64,000 bases of DNA, from contig CAZWOU010000007.1 of NCBI GenBank assembly GCA_964635375.1, forward strand, positions 1 to 64,000, in the 5' to 3' direction. Of this stretch, positions 17,276 through 26,236 are shown one piece after another. The notes beneath the pieces were generated by a model, which was not told the origin of the DNA, did not search any database, and was given only the letters and a program-made list of their open reading frames with translations. Every line of letters begins with the position of its first letter. Positions within the stretch are counted from its first letter, which is position 1. Position numbers and translations under genes: made by a program. This DNA is from CAZMNY01 sp964635375 (GTDB taxonomy: Bacteria; Planctomycetota; Planctomycetia; Pirellulales; Pirellulaceae).

Positions 17276-18705
17276 GCAATCATCGGCACGCACGGTCATT
17301 CTGTAACGGTCGTCGCAGTTTCATGCGGCTTGGACTCGCCGGCATGGCAAGCCTCAGCCTGCCTGGCGTGCTGCGTTTGCAAGCCGCGAGCGCCATGCAG
17401 GGCGGGCAGGACAGCGGCGGGTCCAGCGCGGATCGAGAAAAGACTGCCGTGATCATGGTTTGGAAGCCGGGCGGCTGCTCGCACATTGATACGTACGATC
17501 CCAAACCGTTGGCGACCAGTGAGTATCGCGGTCCGTTCAGCACGATTCAAACCAAAGTCGCGGGGATGCGGTTCAGCGAACTGCTGCCTCGACAGGCGAG
17601 CATTGCCGACAAGTTCACCATCCTTCGCAGCATGCACCAGACGGCGGGCGGACACCCGGCAGGTTCGATGCAGATGTTCTCCGGCGATTCTGATACGCGC
17701 GATAAGCCGAAGCCGCGGTTGCCCGACTGGATGTCCGTCACAAACTACATCCGCTCGATGCAGGGACCGCGAAGAAATCCGCTGCCCACGTATGTCGGCG
17801 TGAGCCCCCCAACTTCGTACAACGGACCGGCCTATCTGGGCGACGCCTACGCGCCGTTTTCCGTCACTGGCGATCCTAACTCGCCAAACTTCGTTGTGCC
17901 CAACATTGGGCTCACTGACCAGGCCGAAGTCAAGCGACTGTCGCGCCGCTCGACCTTGCGGCAAAACCTCGACACGTTGGAACGAGCATTTGACAAGCAA
18001 GGCGAACTTGCGGCGCTCGACGAATTCGAAACGCAGGCGATGACCTTGCTGACCAATCCTCGCACCAAAGAGGCGTTTGACTTGAGTAAGGAGGATGATC
18101 GTACGCGTGATCGCTACGGGCGAAACCGTTGGGGACAGCAGTTGCTGCTGGCTCGACGGCTCGTGGAAGCGGGAGTGGAGGTGCTCACGAGCAGTCTTCA
18201 CGGACCTCTTTGCGGCCGGGTCAGTAATTGGGACGACCACGCTGTCAATCACCACGTATTCGACGCCCTGCGATTCCGATCCGTGGCCTATGACCAAGCG
18301 GTTTCGGCTTTGATCGAAGACATCTACGAGCGAGGTCTCGACAAGCGCGTGCTAGTCGTCGTCACCGGTGAGTTCGGCCGAACGCCGAAGATCACGTACC
18401 AGCCAAGTACGGGAGCTGGAAACGCCAGCGCTCCGGCGGGCACCAAGCAACCCGGTCGCGATCACTGGCCTCGAGCGTTCTCGAATCTTTGGGCTGGCGG
18501 CGGACTTCAGACGGGACGCTTCATCGGCGCTACGGATAAGCGTGGCGAAGATTCCGTCGAACGACGATGCAGTGCTAACGACTTCCTGGCGACCATCTAT
18601 CAGCACTTGGGAATCGACTCCTCCCGAGTCATGATTGAAGACTTCAATGGCCGTCCGACCTTGATCGTCAACGGCGGCAAGCCGATTGCCGAGTTGACAG
18701 GCTGA
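17272..18705 (+). CDS. DUF1501 family Tat-exported protein
   Basis: A 477-residue protein. Tat motif GRRSFMRLGLAGMASLSLPG at about 14-33. The DUF1501 signature follows: VIMVWKPGGCSHIDTYDPK (about 60-78), FSELLPRQASIADKFTILRSMHQTAGGHPAGSMQMF (about 100-135), a central GVSPPTSYNGPAYLG, and the C-terminal VVVTGEFGRTPKI...GRDHWPRAFSNLWAGGG. DUF1501 proteins are exported, of the alkaline-phosphatase/sulfatase-like fold group, and of unknown activity. The start overlaps the PPC gene stop, so the product is translationally coupled and probably acts with the two upstream proteins. Confidence 0.94.
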   Translation: MSNHRHARSFCNGRRSFMRLGLAGMASLSLPGVLRLQAASAMQGGQDSGGSSADREKTAVIMVWKPGGCSHIDTYDPKPLATSEYRGPFSTIQTKVAGMRFSELLPRQASIADKFTILRSMHQTAGGHPAGSMQMFSGDSDTRDKPKPRLPDWMSVTNYIRSMQGPRRNPLPTYVGVSPPTSYNGPAYLGDAYAPFSVTGDPNSPNFVVPNIGLTDQAEVKRLSRRSTLRQNLDTLERAFDKQGELAALDEFETQAMTLLTNPRTKEAFDLSKEDDRTRDRYGRNRWGQQLLLARRLVEAGVEVLTSSLHGPLCGRVSNWDDHAVNHHVFDALRFRSVAYDQAVSALIEDIYERGLDKRVLVVVTGEFGRTPKITYQPSTGAGNASAPAGTKQPGRDHWPRAFSNLWAGGGLQTGRFIGATDKRGEDSVERRCSANDFLATIYQHLGIDSSRVMIEDFNGRPTLIVNGGKPIAELTG

Positions 18706-18758
18706 CTTCGAGGATGGGGTCATTCATCTCGCATTGTTTTGGAGAGGTGGAGCCGAGC

Positions 18759-19118
18759 ATGAAGAATCTATTCTCTAACTTTCCACTGAACTCACCGGAA
18801 GAACTGGCTGACAAGCTGTCGGGGAACCGCACCGTTCGCATTGAGCGGATTGTCTCTGCTGGCCACGCCAGCCCACCCGGATTCTGGTACGATCAGCCCG
18901 AGCATGAATGGGTGGTCGTCTTGAAGGGGGAAGCGGAACTGGTGCTTCAGGGCGCGGGGGATGACGCTGACCGAAGCCTGCGAATGAAGCCTGGCGACTG
19001 TGTCGATATTCCGGCCCATCACAAGCATCGAGTAGAATGGACCACACCCGACGAACCAACGGTTTGGTTGGCCGTCTTCTATGGCGACGACGCACCGAAC
19101 GACTCGGCTGCTAATTGA
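18759..19118 (+). CDS. small cupin-domain protein
   Basis: A 119-residue single-domain cupin. Motif 1-like residues are in PEHEWVVVLKGEAELVLQG (about 47-65) and motif 2-like residues in PGDCVDIPAHHKHRVEWT (about 81-98), giving candidate metal ligands from EHEW and HHKHR. I chose the ATG at 18759 because GGAGAGGTGGAG lies just upstream; the frame opens 45 bp earlier. It probably binds a metal ion in the cytoplasm. The substrate is unknown; similar small cupins are sugar- or phosphate-handling enzymes or regulators. It follows the DUF1501 gene by 53 bp on the same strand and could be transcribed with it. Confidence 0.8.
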   Translation: MKNLFSNFPLNSPEELADKLSGNRTVRIERIVSAGHASPPGFWYDQPEHEWVVVLKGEAELVLQGAGDDADRSLRMKPGDCVDIPAHHKHRVEWTTPDEPTVWLAVFYGDDAPNDSAAN

Positions 19119-19234
19119 CGCCAATGGGGCCGCGGAGTTTGTCGGCAATGCAGTGACAGGTAGGAATTAAGAGCGAAGGCGCTGAGCTGCGAAAAGGTTA
19201 TTCGTCAAGACTGACTAGCAAGTGTGAATCGAGA

Positions 19235-19777
19235 ATGGCTGCCTTAGAGCAACAATATGATCGGCAGCAATTGTCCAACGGATATGAACTGGTGGACGGC
19301 GTCGCCATGCACGCCGAGAACGGCGCGCGTTTTCAGATCCCTCATGACGTGCTGAAGAAGTATGTCGCTGTTGGGTATTATGTTGAGGTGCGAATCGACT
19401 CGCCTCGTTTTTCGGCCCATCCAGACGCGCCGAGTAGCTGCACTTGCCCGCATTGCCACGAGAAGGCGACCAACCCGATTTTGAGTCACGATCATCCTGC
19501 GTCGCTGCTGCCTCTGCCCGAACAGGACGTGCCATCGCGCGGCTGGGGCGAGGATTTTTGGGTGAAAGTAAACGAGCGAGACGGCGACTTCTTCGAGGGC
19601 GCAATCGACAACCCGCTCTACGAATCACGCTTGCACGGCCTCAACGAAGGCGATTCGCTGCTTTTTCACGCCGATCATCTTCTCGCCGTGCATAGTATTC
19701 ATCGCCGAGAAACCGTGCTCAAGATGGACGCCGCCGAACTCAAGCAACTCGCCCAATGGCTTGGTTCCCAAGATTGA
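19235..19777 (+). CDS. conserved hypothetical protein with Cys cluster
   Basis: A 180-residue soluble protein without a signal peptide. The central segment CTCPHCHEKA (about residues 69-78) followed by HDH (about 87-89) looks like a metal-binding site, probably zinc. The rest contains FWVKVNERDGDFFEGAIDNPL and LNEGDSLLFHADHLLAVHSIH, which look like a compact beta barrel. I do not recognise the family. It stands alone between the cupin and EF-hand genes, with gaps of 116 and 177 bp. No good Shine-Dalgarno sequence precedes the start, so the exact start is less sure. Confidence 0.7.
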   Translation: MAALEQQYDRQQLSNGYELVDGVAMHAENGARFQIPHDVLKKYVAVGYYVEVRIDSPRFSAHPDAPSSCTCPHCHEKATNPILSHDHPASLLPLPEQDVPSRGWGEDFWVKVNERDGDFFEGAIDNPLYESRLHGLNEGDSLLFHADHLLAVHSIHRRETVLKMDAAELKQLAQWLGSQD

Positions 19778-19954
19778 TGTCCTTGGAAATCCCCGGCCGC
19801 TGAGTGTTCGCGGAGTTACCTCTGTTCTGGCAAATATGCGAGTGGGCCGGCCACTGTGCGCACTGGCCCGGGATGACTTTGCCCTGCCTGGGAAGTAAGC
19901 TTTGAGAGTGGCCCCGTTTTGTTACCGGATGTTGACTGTTGAAAGGCGACATCA

Positions 19955-21493
19955 ATGTATTGTTCTCTGCAAGCGCTTGGTATCCGTTCAATCCGCGGTC
20001 CTTGGCCATTGGCGCCCATGCTCGCGGCGCTGACGCTCTTCTTCACCCAGGTTGGGATTGCTCAGAACAAGTACCCGTCGGTGGCCGAGATCATCAAACG
20101 GTACGATGCTGACAAAGATGGCGAGCTGGCTCGTGATGAGGTGGCGAAGAGTTCCTACGCGCGTCAGTTTCCCAGGTGGGACGCGGACAGCAGCGGCAAG
20201 GTATCCGCGAAAGAGATTATTGCTTTCCGCAGTCGTTTTGGAATCGCAGCCGACGGTTCAATGCTACGGACAGAGCGCCCGGCTTTCTCGATTCCCGATC
20301 CGTCGGACCTGACCCGCGTCGACCGCAGCCATCGGCCATCGCGGCGCGATATGACGAACTCGGCGTTTGTGTTGCGGACCAGGCCGCACGAGGTTTCCGG
20401 TGAAAAGTACTTCATCTTGACCGATCATACTGCGTCCGCTTACATCAAGCAGCTCGAACAACTTGCGACTCGGCGCGATGGAGAGATTATTCGCGTCGAT
20501 GATCTTGGGCTGCTGTACACACAGAAGGACGCCTTCGATGCGGTGCGATCACGCCTGCGCAAAGGCGGGGCCAAGTATGTCGCCATCGCGCCGACGATGA
20601 AATCGTTTCGAGAGAACATGTTGTTGTCGATGTGGGAGCTGCTGTCGACACTTGACGACGATCCTCAAATTGATGTCATGCCAGGGTTGCTGTTGGCCTC
20701 CAATGAAGTTGCGTTTGCGAAGCTGATTCAACAGTCGATCGAATTCAAGCCCATTGCCAAAGCCGAACTCAAACCGTTTGCGATCAGCCAGGTGCAACGC
20801 GCTTCGGAGACCCGTTCCTTGCAGAAGGCTGGCGTCTTGCGAAAGCAGTTTGCCAAGTCCGGTCTGACGACTCCCATCGTCGCCATCTACGGTTCACAGA
20901 CCGACGACGCCCCCAGGCTCTCCGGCGATCAAGTCTGGAACCTGAAGGTCGCCGGCAATCGACAGTTCGTCAAGGATTTCTCATCGCCAATCCTGAAGAC
21001 GCTGGACAATGCCAACCTGATCATTATGCATGGCCATGGGATTCCCGGTATGTCTTGCAGCGTCGATGTGGAAGGACTGCCTGGAGACCTGAGTGGCAAG
21101 ATTCTGCTTTCCGGGTCGTGCTTTTCAGCTTCGCCGGTGAGTTCGGATCTGCCCAAGATGAGGCAGGCGCCTGGAAACTACAAAGTCGAGCAGCGCGACG
21201 CGTTTGTGATTCGCGCGGTCGACAACGGCGCCGTCGTGGCCTTTGGGCATCAGCGGTTGAGCTCCGGCTTCCCGCACTTGTACCCGGTACTCGAGTCGTG
21301 GATGAAGGGCGAAACGGTGGGGCAATCGTATCAGGAGCTGCTTAATGGCCTGATCGATCTGCAGCAAATGAAGGCAGGCGGTTTCGTGATCGATGACAAG
21401 CAGAAGAAGTCGAAGCGTCACCCGCAGAATCTGCTCTTGTACGTGGTGATCGGCGATCCTGCGTTACGGCCGCTGGCGAAGCTAAATCCATGA
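19955..21493 (+). CDS. EF-hand protein with gingipain/caspase-like fold, putative peptidase
   Basis: A 512-residue exported protein (hydrophobic segment about 20-36, ending before AQNKYPS). Residues about 45-90 hold two EF-hand-like loops, DADKDGELARDE and DADSSGKVSAKE, which suggest calcium binding. The C-terminal half resembles clan CD cysteine peptidases such as C25: LIIMHGHGIPG with His359/His361, and KILLSGSCFSASP with Cys389, at the spacing expected for a His-Cys dyad, followed by VVAFGHQ and ending with VIGDPALRPL, as in gingipain-like proteins. I infer a calcium-regulated secreted peptidase. Activity is not proven; a CHAT-like or inactive fold is the alternative. Confidence 0.75.
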   Translation: MYCSLQALGIRSIRGPWPLAPMLAALTLFFTQVGIAQNKYPSVAEIIKRYDADKDGELARDEVAKSSYARQFPRWDADSSGKVSAKEIIAFRSRFGIAADGSMLRTERPAFSIPDPSDLTRVDRSHRPSRRDMTNSAFVLRTRPHEVSGEKYFILTDHTASAYIKQLEQLATRRDGEIIRVDDLGLLYTQKDAFDAVRSRLRKGGAKYVAIAPTMKSFRENMLLSMWELLSTLDDDPQIDVMPGLLLASNEVAFAKLIQQSIEFKPIAKAELKPFAISQVQRASETRSLQKAGVLRKQFAKSGLTTPIVAIYGSQTDDAPRLSGDQVWNLKVAGNRQFVKDFSSPILKTLDNANLIIMHGHGIPGMSCSVDVEGLPGDLSGKILLSGSCFSASPVSSDLPKMRQAPGNYKVEQRDAFVIRAVDNGAVVAFGHQRLSSGFPHLYPVLESWMKGETVGQSYQELLNGLIDLQQMKAGGFVIDDKQKKSKRHPQNLLLYVVIGDPALRPLAKLNP

Positions 21494-21570
21494 ACTGCGT
21501 AGTCGCGACCGGGGGGCATGCGTAGGAAACTCCGTGTTGTGCAATCCAGCTGAAAGTCAAACAGAACTAC

Positions 21571-23451
21571 ATGCGCGATGAGAACTTGCCCAAGGCCATC
21601 GCCGAGGCGCCGCCCGCGTACGAAACGCTTCGTCGATCGCTCCGGTTGCTGCGTTCCTATTGGGTTCCGTTGGCGTTAACGGATATTGCCTACAAGGTGT
21701 TGGCATTTGTCATCTTGACGCCGATCGTCACATTTGCCTTTCGCTTATTCGTAAAGTTCTCCGGTCGGCCGGCGCTAGCCGATCACGATATCTTGCGTTT
21801 CTTCACGAGCCCAACGGGCTGGTTGTGCTTTGTTGTGGTCGGCGGTCTCTGGTTGGGCATCATGGCACTGGAGCAGGCCGCCCTGTTTCGCGTGCTGCAG
21901 CAGCGGCGTGCGGAGGGTCGCAACGGCGTGGTTGACTCGCTCAAGTTCGCGTTCGCGCGGAGTCGTCCGGTGCTGTTGCTGACAGCTCGCATCTCGGCCT
22001 ACACGCTTGTGCTCGTCGCCCCGTTCTTGGCCGTCGCCGGAATCGTCTATTTATCGCTGCTCGGACAACACGACATCAATTTTTACCTCGCCAAACGACC
22101 GCCCGAATTTCTTTGGGCGGCTGCGTGCGGAGCGCTTATCGCTTTTGCGATGGCTTGCACACTGTTGCGTTTTCTTGCCGGTTGGCTCTTTGCCTTTCCT
22201 CTGGTGTTGTTTGAAGGGTTTAGCTCCACCGAGTCGCTGCGCGAGTGCCGAAGTCTCAACCGATCCCATCGGTTTCGACTCATCGCGTGGCTGGGCGGCT
22301 GGGCGCTCTTGATGGTCGTGATGTCAAGTGTTGGTACGTGGGCCGTTGGTCTGATTGCGCGAACGGCGGTTCCAGCTGTGGCCACGTCGTTGCCCATCCT
22401 GTTGCTCGCGATTGGGGCAACGGTCATTGCCTGGATTGCGGTGAGCGTGGTGCTTAACTTGCTTACCTCCACGTCCTTTGCAGCCCTGTTGTTTACGCTT
22501 TACAGCAATCTCGGAAGAGGCGACCCCGAGCCCGAAGATCTGGAACCGATCGGCTCCCTTGCAGTCAACGTGACTTGGACGCGGCTTTTCATTGGAGCCG
22601 TCGCGGGCGCCGTTCTGTCGTTGGCAACCGGCGCGTTCTTGCTGGAATCGACTCCGATGGAGGACCAAGTTGAGATCACTGCCCATCGAGGCGCCTCGAC
22701 CTTGGCTCCCGAGAATACCCTGGCCTCTGCCAGAGCGGCCATTGAAGTCGGAGCTGATTGGGTCGAAGTCGACGTGCAGGAAACGGCTGATGGGCATGTC
22801 GTTGTGTACCACGACGCGGATTTCAAGAGAATCGCCGGCAACGAACTCAAGATCTGGAACGCCACGCTGGAGGACTTGGAGACTATCGACGTAGGCGCTT
22901 GGTTCTCGCCAGATTTCAAGAACGAGCGCGTGCCGGAACTCGAACAACTATTGGAAACTTGCAAGGGGAAAGCCGGCGTGGCGATCGAGCTGAAATACTA
23001 CGGCCACGAGGTTGATTTAGAGCGCCGAGTGATCAAGATCATCGAGAAGTTCGATATGGAATCGGACGTTGTGATCATGTCGCTCAATCGAGAGGCGGTC
23101 GAGAAGGTGCGAAAGCTCAGGCCTACGTGGCGAGTAGGGCAGTTGGCGGCTGCGGCGATCGGTTCGCTCCAACGTGTGGATGCCGACCTCCTTGCCGTCA
23201 GCGCGGGAATCGCGTCGCGACGTTTTATTCAGGAGACCCATGCCGGGGGAAGGCAGGTTTTCGTTTGGACGATTAATGACGCCGTCACGATGTCGATGAT
23301 GATCGGGCGCGGCGTCGATAATCTGATCACGGACGAACCGGCCCTGGCCCGCAAGGTGCTGGAAGATCGCGCCAAGCTGGGCGTGGCGCAGCGCGCCTTG
23401 CTGGGAATGGCTGAATGGTTGGGCGTTCATCCGCGAATTGAGAAGCAATGA
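21571..23451 (+). CDS. membrane-anchored glycerophosphodiester phosphodiesterase
   Basis: A 626-residue protein. Residues 1-365 contain about seven to eight hydrophobic segments (for example LTDIAYKVLAFVILTPIVTF and AVAGAVLSLATGAFLL), matching the GDPD membrane domain. Residues about 368-610 are the catalytic GDPD barrel: ITAHRGASTLAPENT (His-Arg, Glu), GADWVEVDVQETADG (Glu-x-Asp), VVVYHDADFKRI (His), VAIELKYYG (Glu/Lys), and the final VFVWTINDA...GVDNLITDEP. All catalytic residues of the family are visible. It hydrolyses glycerophosphodiesters to glycerol-3-phosphate and an alcohol. It converges with the bpX6 gene, whose stop codon is 37 bp away. Confidence 0.94.
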   Translation: MRDENLPKAIAEAPPAYETLRRSLRLLRSYWVPLALTDIAYKVLAFVILTPIVTFAFRLFVKFSGRPALADHDILRFFTSPTGWLCFVVVGGLWLGIMALEQAALFRVLQQRRAEGRNGVVDSLKFAFARSRPVLLLTARISAYTLVLVAPFLAVAGIVYLSLLGQHDINFYLAKRPPEFLWAAACGALIAFAMACTLLRFLAGWLFAFPLVLFEGFSSTESLRECRSLNRSHRFRLIAWLGGWALLMVVMSSVGTWAVGLIARTAVPAVATSLPILLLAIGATVIAWIAVSVVLNLLTSTSFAALLFTLYSNLGRGDPEPEDLEPIGSLAVNVTWTRLFIGAVAGAVLSLATGAFLLESTPMEDQVEITAHRGASTLAPENTLASARAAIEVGADWVEVDVQETADGHVVVYHDADFKRIAGNELKIWNATLEDLETIDVGAWFSPDFKNERVPELEQLLETCKGKAGVAIELKYYGHEVDLERRVIKIIEKFDMESDVVIMSLNREAVEKVRKLRPTWRVGQLAAAAIGSLQRVDADLLAVSAGIASRRFIQETHAGGRQVFVWTINDAVTMSMMIGRGVDNLITDEPALARKVLEDRAKLGVAQRALLGMAEWLGVHPRIEKQ

Positions 23452-23488
23452 GATCGGGCGTGCGGCAAGCAACTCAAGGCGCGTCGCA

Positions 23489-26236
23489 TTAGTCCGGCAT
23501 TTCGTAGACGACGATCTTGCCGGACTCGTAGACGATACCGAATCTCCCGGCGATCGGAGCGGCAAGAACGGCGATCGGCTGAGTTCGTTCGATGGCGAAT
23601 TCGCTGACCAACTTCATCGCTCTCTCAGACGTACTGTAGACTTGGCACTTGCCCCGGCTGGCCGCAATCAGAAATCCGGCCCGATTGATGCAAGCGACCG
23701 GGGCGTGCATCTCCTCAGCGAACCCAAACTGCTGGTGTCCGCCATCGTCCCAGAGTATTGCGCCGCCTCGCTCGAACGTCGCCACTATCCGAATGCGAGT
23801 GTTGGGCGCGGATCCAGCAAGCGATTTGATCTGTTGGGGAAACCTGATTTCATCGACGGGCTTGGCCTTGTCGTAAATCAGCATTCTGTTGCCGATCGCC
23901 AAGTAGACTCGATCGCCACGAGCATGTAGCGGTGCTGGTAGGGCGACTAGGTTCTCTTCGTCGTTCGACGCCAACTCAAGCAGATCGACGTGCTCAGTCG
24001 ATATCAATTCGCCATTAGGTCCCACCGCGATCAGCGCGAAGCCTGGCCCGCGATCTTCGAACAGCCACGTCACGCCGTGCGAGGTCCTCGCGGCGCCCAG
24101 AACTTTGGATGACATGCCACGAATTGCGCCGACTCGCGTTAGCGCCGGGCAGGCGTCGGACGGGTCGAATGGTGTGTCTTGTTCAGGTTGGGGGTCGTTG
24201 CCGATTCCGTGTGCGAGCACGAAGTCCTCTTTGAACGGGTTGGCGGCGAGGATAATCGGCCCCTGAGTGAGAGTTCGCCAGGAGGCCAACCCGTCGGGGG
24301 CGCCCCAACTGCACCGGGCCACTGCCAGGTTACTTCCAGCTGAACCTGCAACATAAATCGACTCCCCGCTGCTGACCGCAGTTTCCCATTGCTGCTTCGC
24401 GACAGGGATGCTGAATGAATGCACAACCTGAGGCGCCACGGTGTTGCGAGTCTTTGGCGGAGGGAGGGCGTTGTTCGCGGGACTTTGACTCTGAAAGCGT
24501 CGGCAATCGCGACCGAGCAAGCGGTCTTTGGGTTCTAGTCGAGCGACGGCGTTGAGCAAACGAGTTGTGTCGAGCTTCGACGCGTTAGAGAGCTGCCGCG
24601 AAGCAAGAGCCCGCGCGCAGTCCGCAGCCTGTTCCTGAGTGACGCGATCAGAATAACCAGTGGCTGTGTCGGCGAGTATCTCGGTCAAGTCGAGTTCGTT
24701 TTGTTGCTGTGGCACGCGAAAGCCCTCAATCCACTTCCGCGTCGCATCGTGACGGCCGGAACGCGCGAACAGCGCGAACAGTTCACGGAGGCAGCGACTC
24801 GACTGAGGCGAATGCGGCCAGCCTGACGAGAGCGCCTCGATCGCCTCGTCTGTCGCATCGAGTTTCTTTTCCAGCAGCCCAGCGGCCGCGAGCAGGTCGC
24901 CCCGGGCACGATGTTTCTCAACGGCCAAGCGGTATTGGCGACTCGCGCTTTCGACTTGTTCAAGTTTCGCATGCAGGTCGCCGGCCGATTCGTGCTCCTT
25001 TAGCTCCTCGTAAATATTGATCGCCTCAGTCCAGAGTCCTCCTTGCTCGAGACATCGCGCCGCGTCTAACGGCCGTTGCAGCCGCTTTCGGTAGAGTACA
25101 GCAGCTTCGCGCCAGTGGCGGCCTTGGGTAAGTGCGCCGGCGGCTGCGTGGAAGTCACCCAGGAGTTCGGCGAAAATATAGGCAGCTCGACGATGACGCC
25201 CCAGTTGCAATTCTCGATTGGCCAACTCGCGATAGCGTGCCGTGAGTCGAAGATGGTGTTCGTAGGGAAGGTCCCATTGATCCGCCGTCCCACCACCTCC
25301 CAGTCGACCGAGATGAAAATCCGTTGATCTCTCCCTGAGTCGATCGCCTGGCGGCGCATTGCCTCGATGGGCGTCGCCAGCCAAGGGCAGCGCGTACCGC
25401 AGGCCCTGATCGGGGTTGGTCTCGAGCAAGTGCATCAGACGTTCAATCTCCTTGTTCCGCGCCGCCTCAAGCCCTGACGCGTAGCCGCCCAATTGTTCCT
25501 CGGCCCAGTTTTCAAGTCGGTTGACCCAAGTTTCTTGGGTGCCGGTATGTGGTACTTTTTTCGTGAGCCAGCGGGTGACATTTGCGACGAATCGCTTGCC
25601 TTGTCGCGCCGCTGAATTGAACGCGCCGCTCGTGGGTTCTTTGGGGCTCGGCGGAAGTTCAGAAAGAGAGTCCGTTTCCGTATTGATGTCGTCTCGCCCG
25701 TCCTCCAAGACGTCTTCAACCGTTGGATGATGCGATGGCGTCAACGCAATCAACCGTTGCGAAAGGACGACGCCCGGTTGCGCGAGCCCCCAATCCAGCC
25801 TCCGTCGATTTTCTGTCTTTAGCAAGTCGGAAACGAGCAACGCATCGGACGATTCAAATGCCGCCAGCCCAGACGCCGGGTGCCAGAGATAGCTGTATCG
25901 CGCCACAAGGAGCGAATCGAGTTCCGCGTCTGAGACGCCTGGGTCGAGCCAACCGTCCACGGGCAGAAACAGCCGACTGCCGATTCGCCCAAACGGAACG
26001 CAGCGCCTCGACGCGCCCCAGGCAGATGGCGAACCCTCTGAAGACGTAATCAGCACGCCCACTGTGGTTTGGTCAGATGCCGAGCGCGGCGTCGGCAGCA
26101 AGCGGATCGACCCATGGGCGATGTTCCAAGCGGAAATCTCATCGAGCCATCCTGCCGGATTACCCGCGAGATACCAGGCCGCAGTCTCGCGGAGGACTCG
26201 CGGAGCGAAGCGTAGTTGCAGTGGCGCCTCAATCAT
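23489..26236 (-). CDS. bpX6-like protein of MoxR-vWA-beta-propeller system
   Basis: A 915-residue cytoplasmic protein, the last gene of the five-gene cassette; its ATG overlaps the stop codon of the vWA gene by 4 bp. The N-terminal 130 residues (PLQLRFAPRVLRETAAWYLAG, then VPFGRIGSRLFLPVDGWLDP) fit the bpX6 type. Residues about 320-480 are a TPR/alpha-solenoid stretch (ARYRELANRELQLGRHRRAAYIFAEL, AARCLEQGGLWTEAINIYEEL). Residues about 590-915 read as a beta-propeller with irregular blades (IYVAGSAGSNLAVAR, ATFERGGAILWDDGG, FGIVYESGKIVVYEMPD). Such proteins are predicted to form a ternary complex with the MoxR ATPase and vWA partner. The bpX6 assignment is from memory of the family; the propeller and TPR are seen directly. 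Confidence 0.72.
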   Translation of the reverse strand: MIEAPLQLRFAPRVLRETAAWYLAGNPAGWLDEISAWNIAHGSIRLLPTPRSASDQTTVGVLITSSEGSPSAWGASRRCVPFGRIGSRLFLPVDGWLDPGVSDAELDSLLVARYSYLWHPASGLAAFESSDALLVSDLLKTENRRRLDWGLAQPGVVLSQRLIALTPSHHPTVEDVLEDGRDDINTETDSLSELPPSPKEPTSGAFNSAARQGKRFVANVTRWLTKKVPHTGTQETWVNRLENWAEEQLGGYASGLEAARNKEIERLMHLLETNPDQGLRYALPLAGDAHRGNAPPGDRLRERSTDFHLGRLGGGGTADQWDLPYEHHLRLTARYRELANRELQLGRHRRAAYIFAELLGDFHAAAGALTQGRHWREAAVLYRKRLQRPLDAARCLEQGGLWTEAINIYEELKEHESAGDLHAKLEQVESASRQYRLAVEKHRARGDLLAAAGLLEKKLDATDEAIEALSSGWPHSPQSSRCLRELFALFARSGRHDATRKWIEGFRVPQQQNELDLTEILADTATGYSDRVTQEQAADCARALASRQLSNASKLDTTRLLNAVARLEPKDRLLGRDCRRFQSQSPANNALPPPKTRNTVAPQVVHSFSIPVAKQQWETAVSSGESIYVAGSAGSNLAVARCSWGAPDGLASWRTLTQGPIILAANPFKEDFVLAHGIGNDPQPEQDTPFDPSDACPALTRVGAIRGMSSKVLGAARTSHGVTWLFEDRGPGFALIAVGPNGELISTEHVDLLELASNDEENLVALPAPLHARGDRVYLAIGNRMLIYDKAKPVDEIRFPQQIKSLAGSAPNTRIRIVATFERGGAILWDDGGHQQFGFAEEMHAPVACINRAGFLIAASRGKCQVYSTSERAMKLVSEFAIERTQPIAVLAAPIAGRFGIVYESGKIVVYEMPD

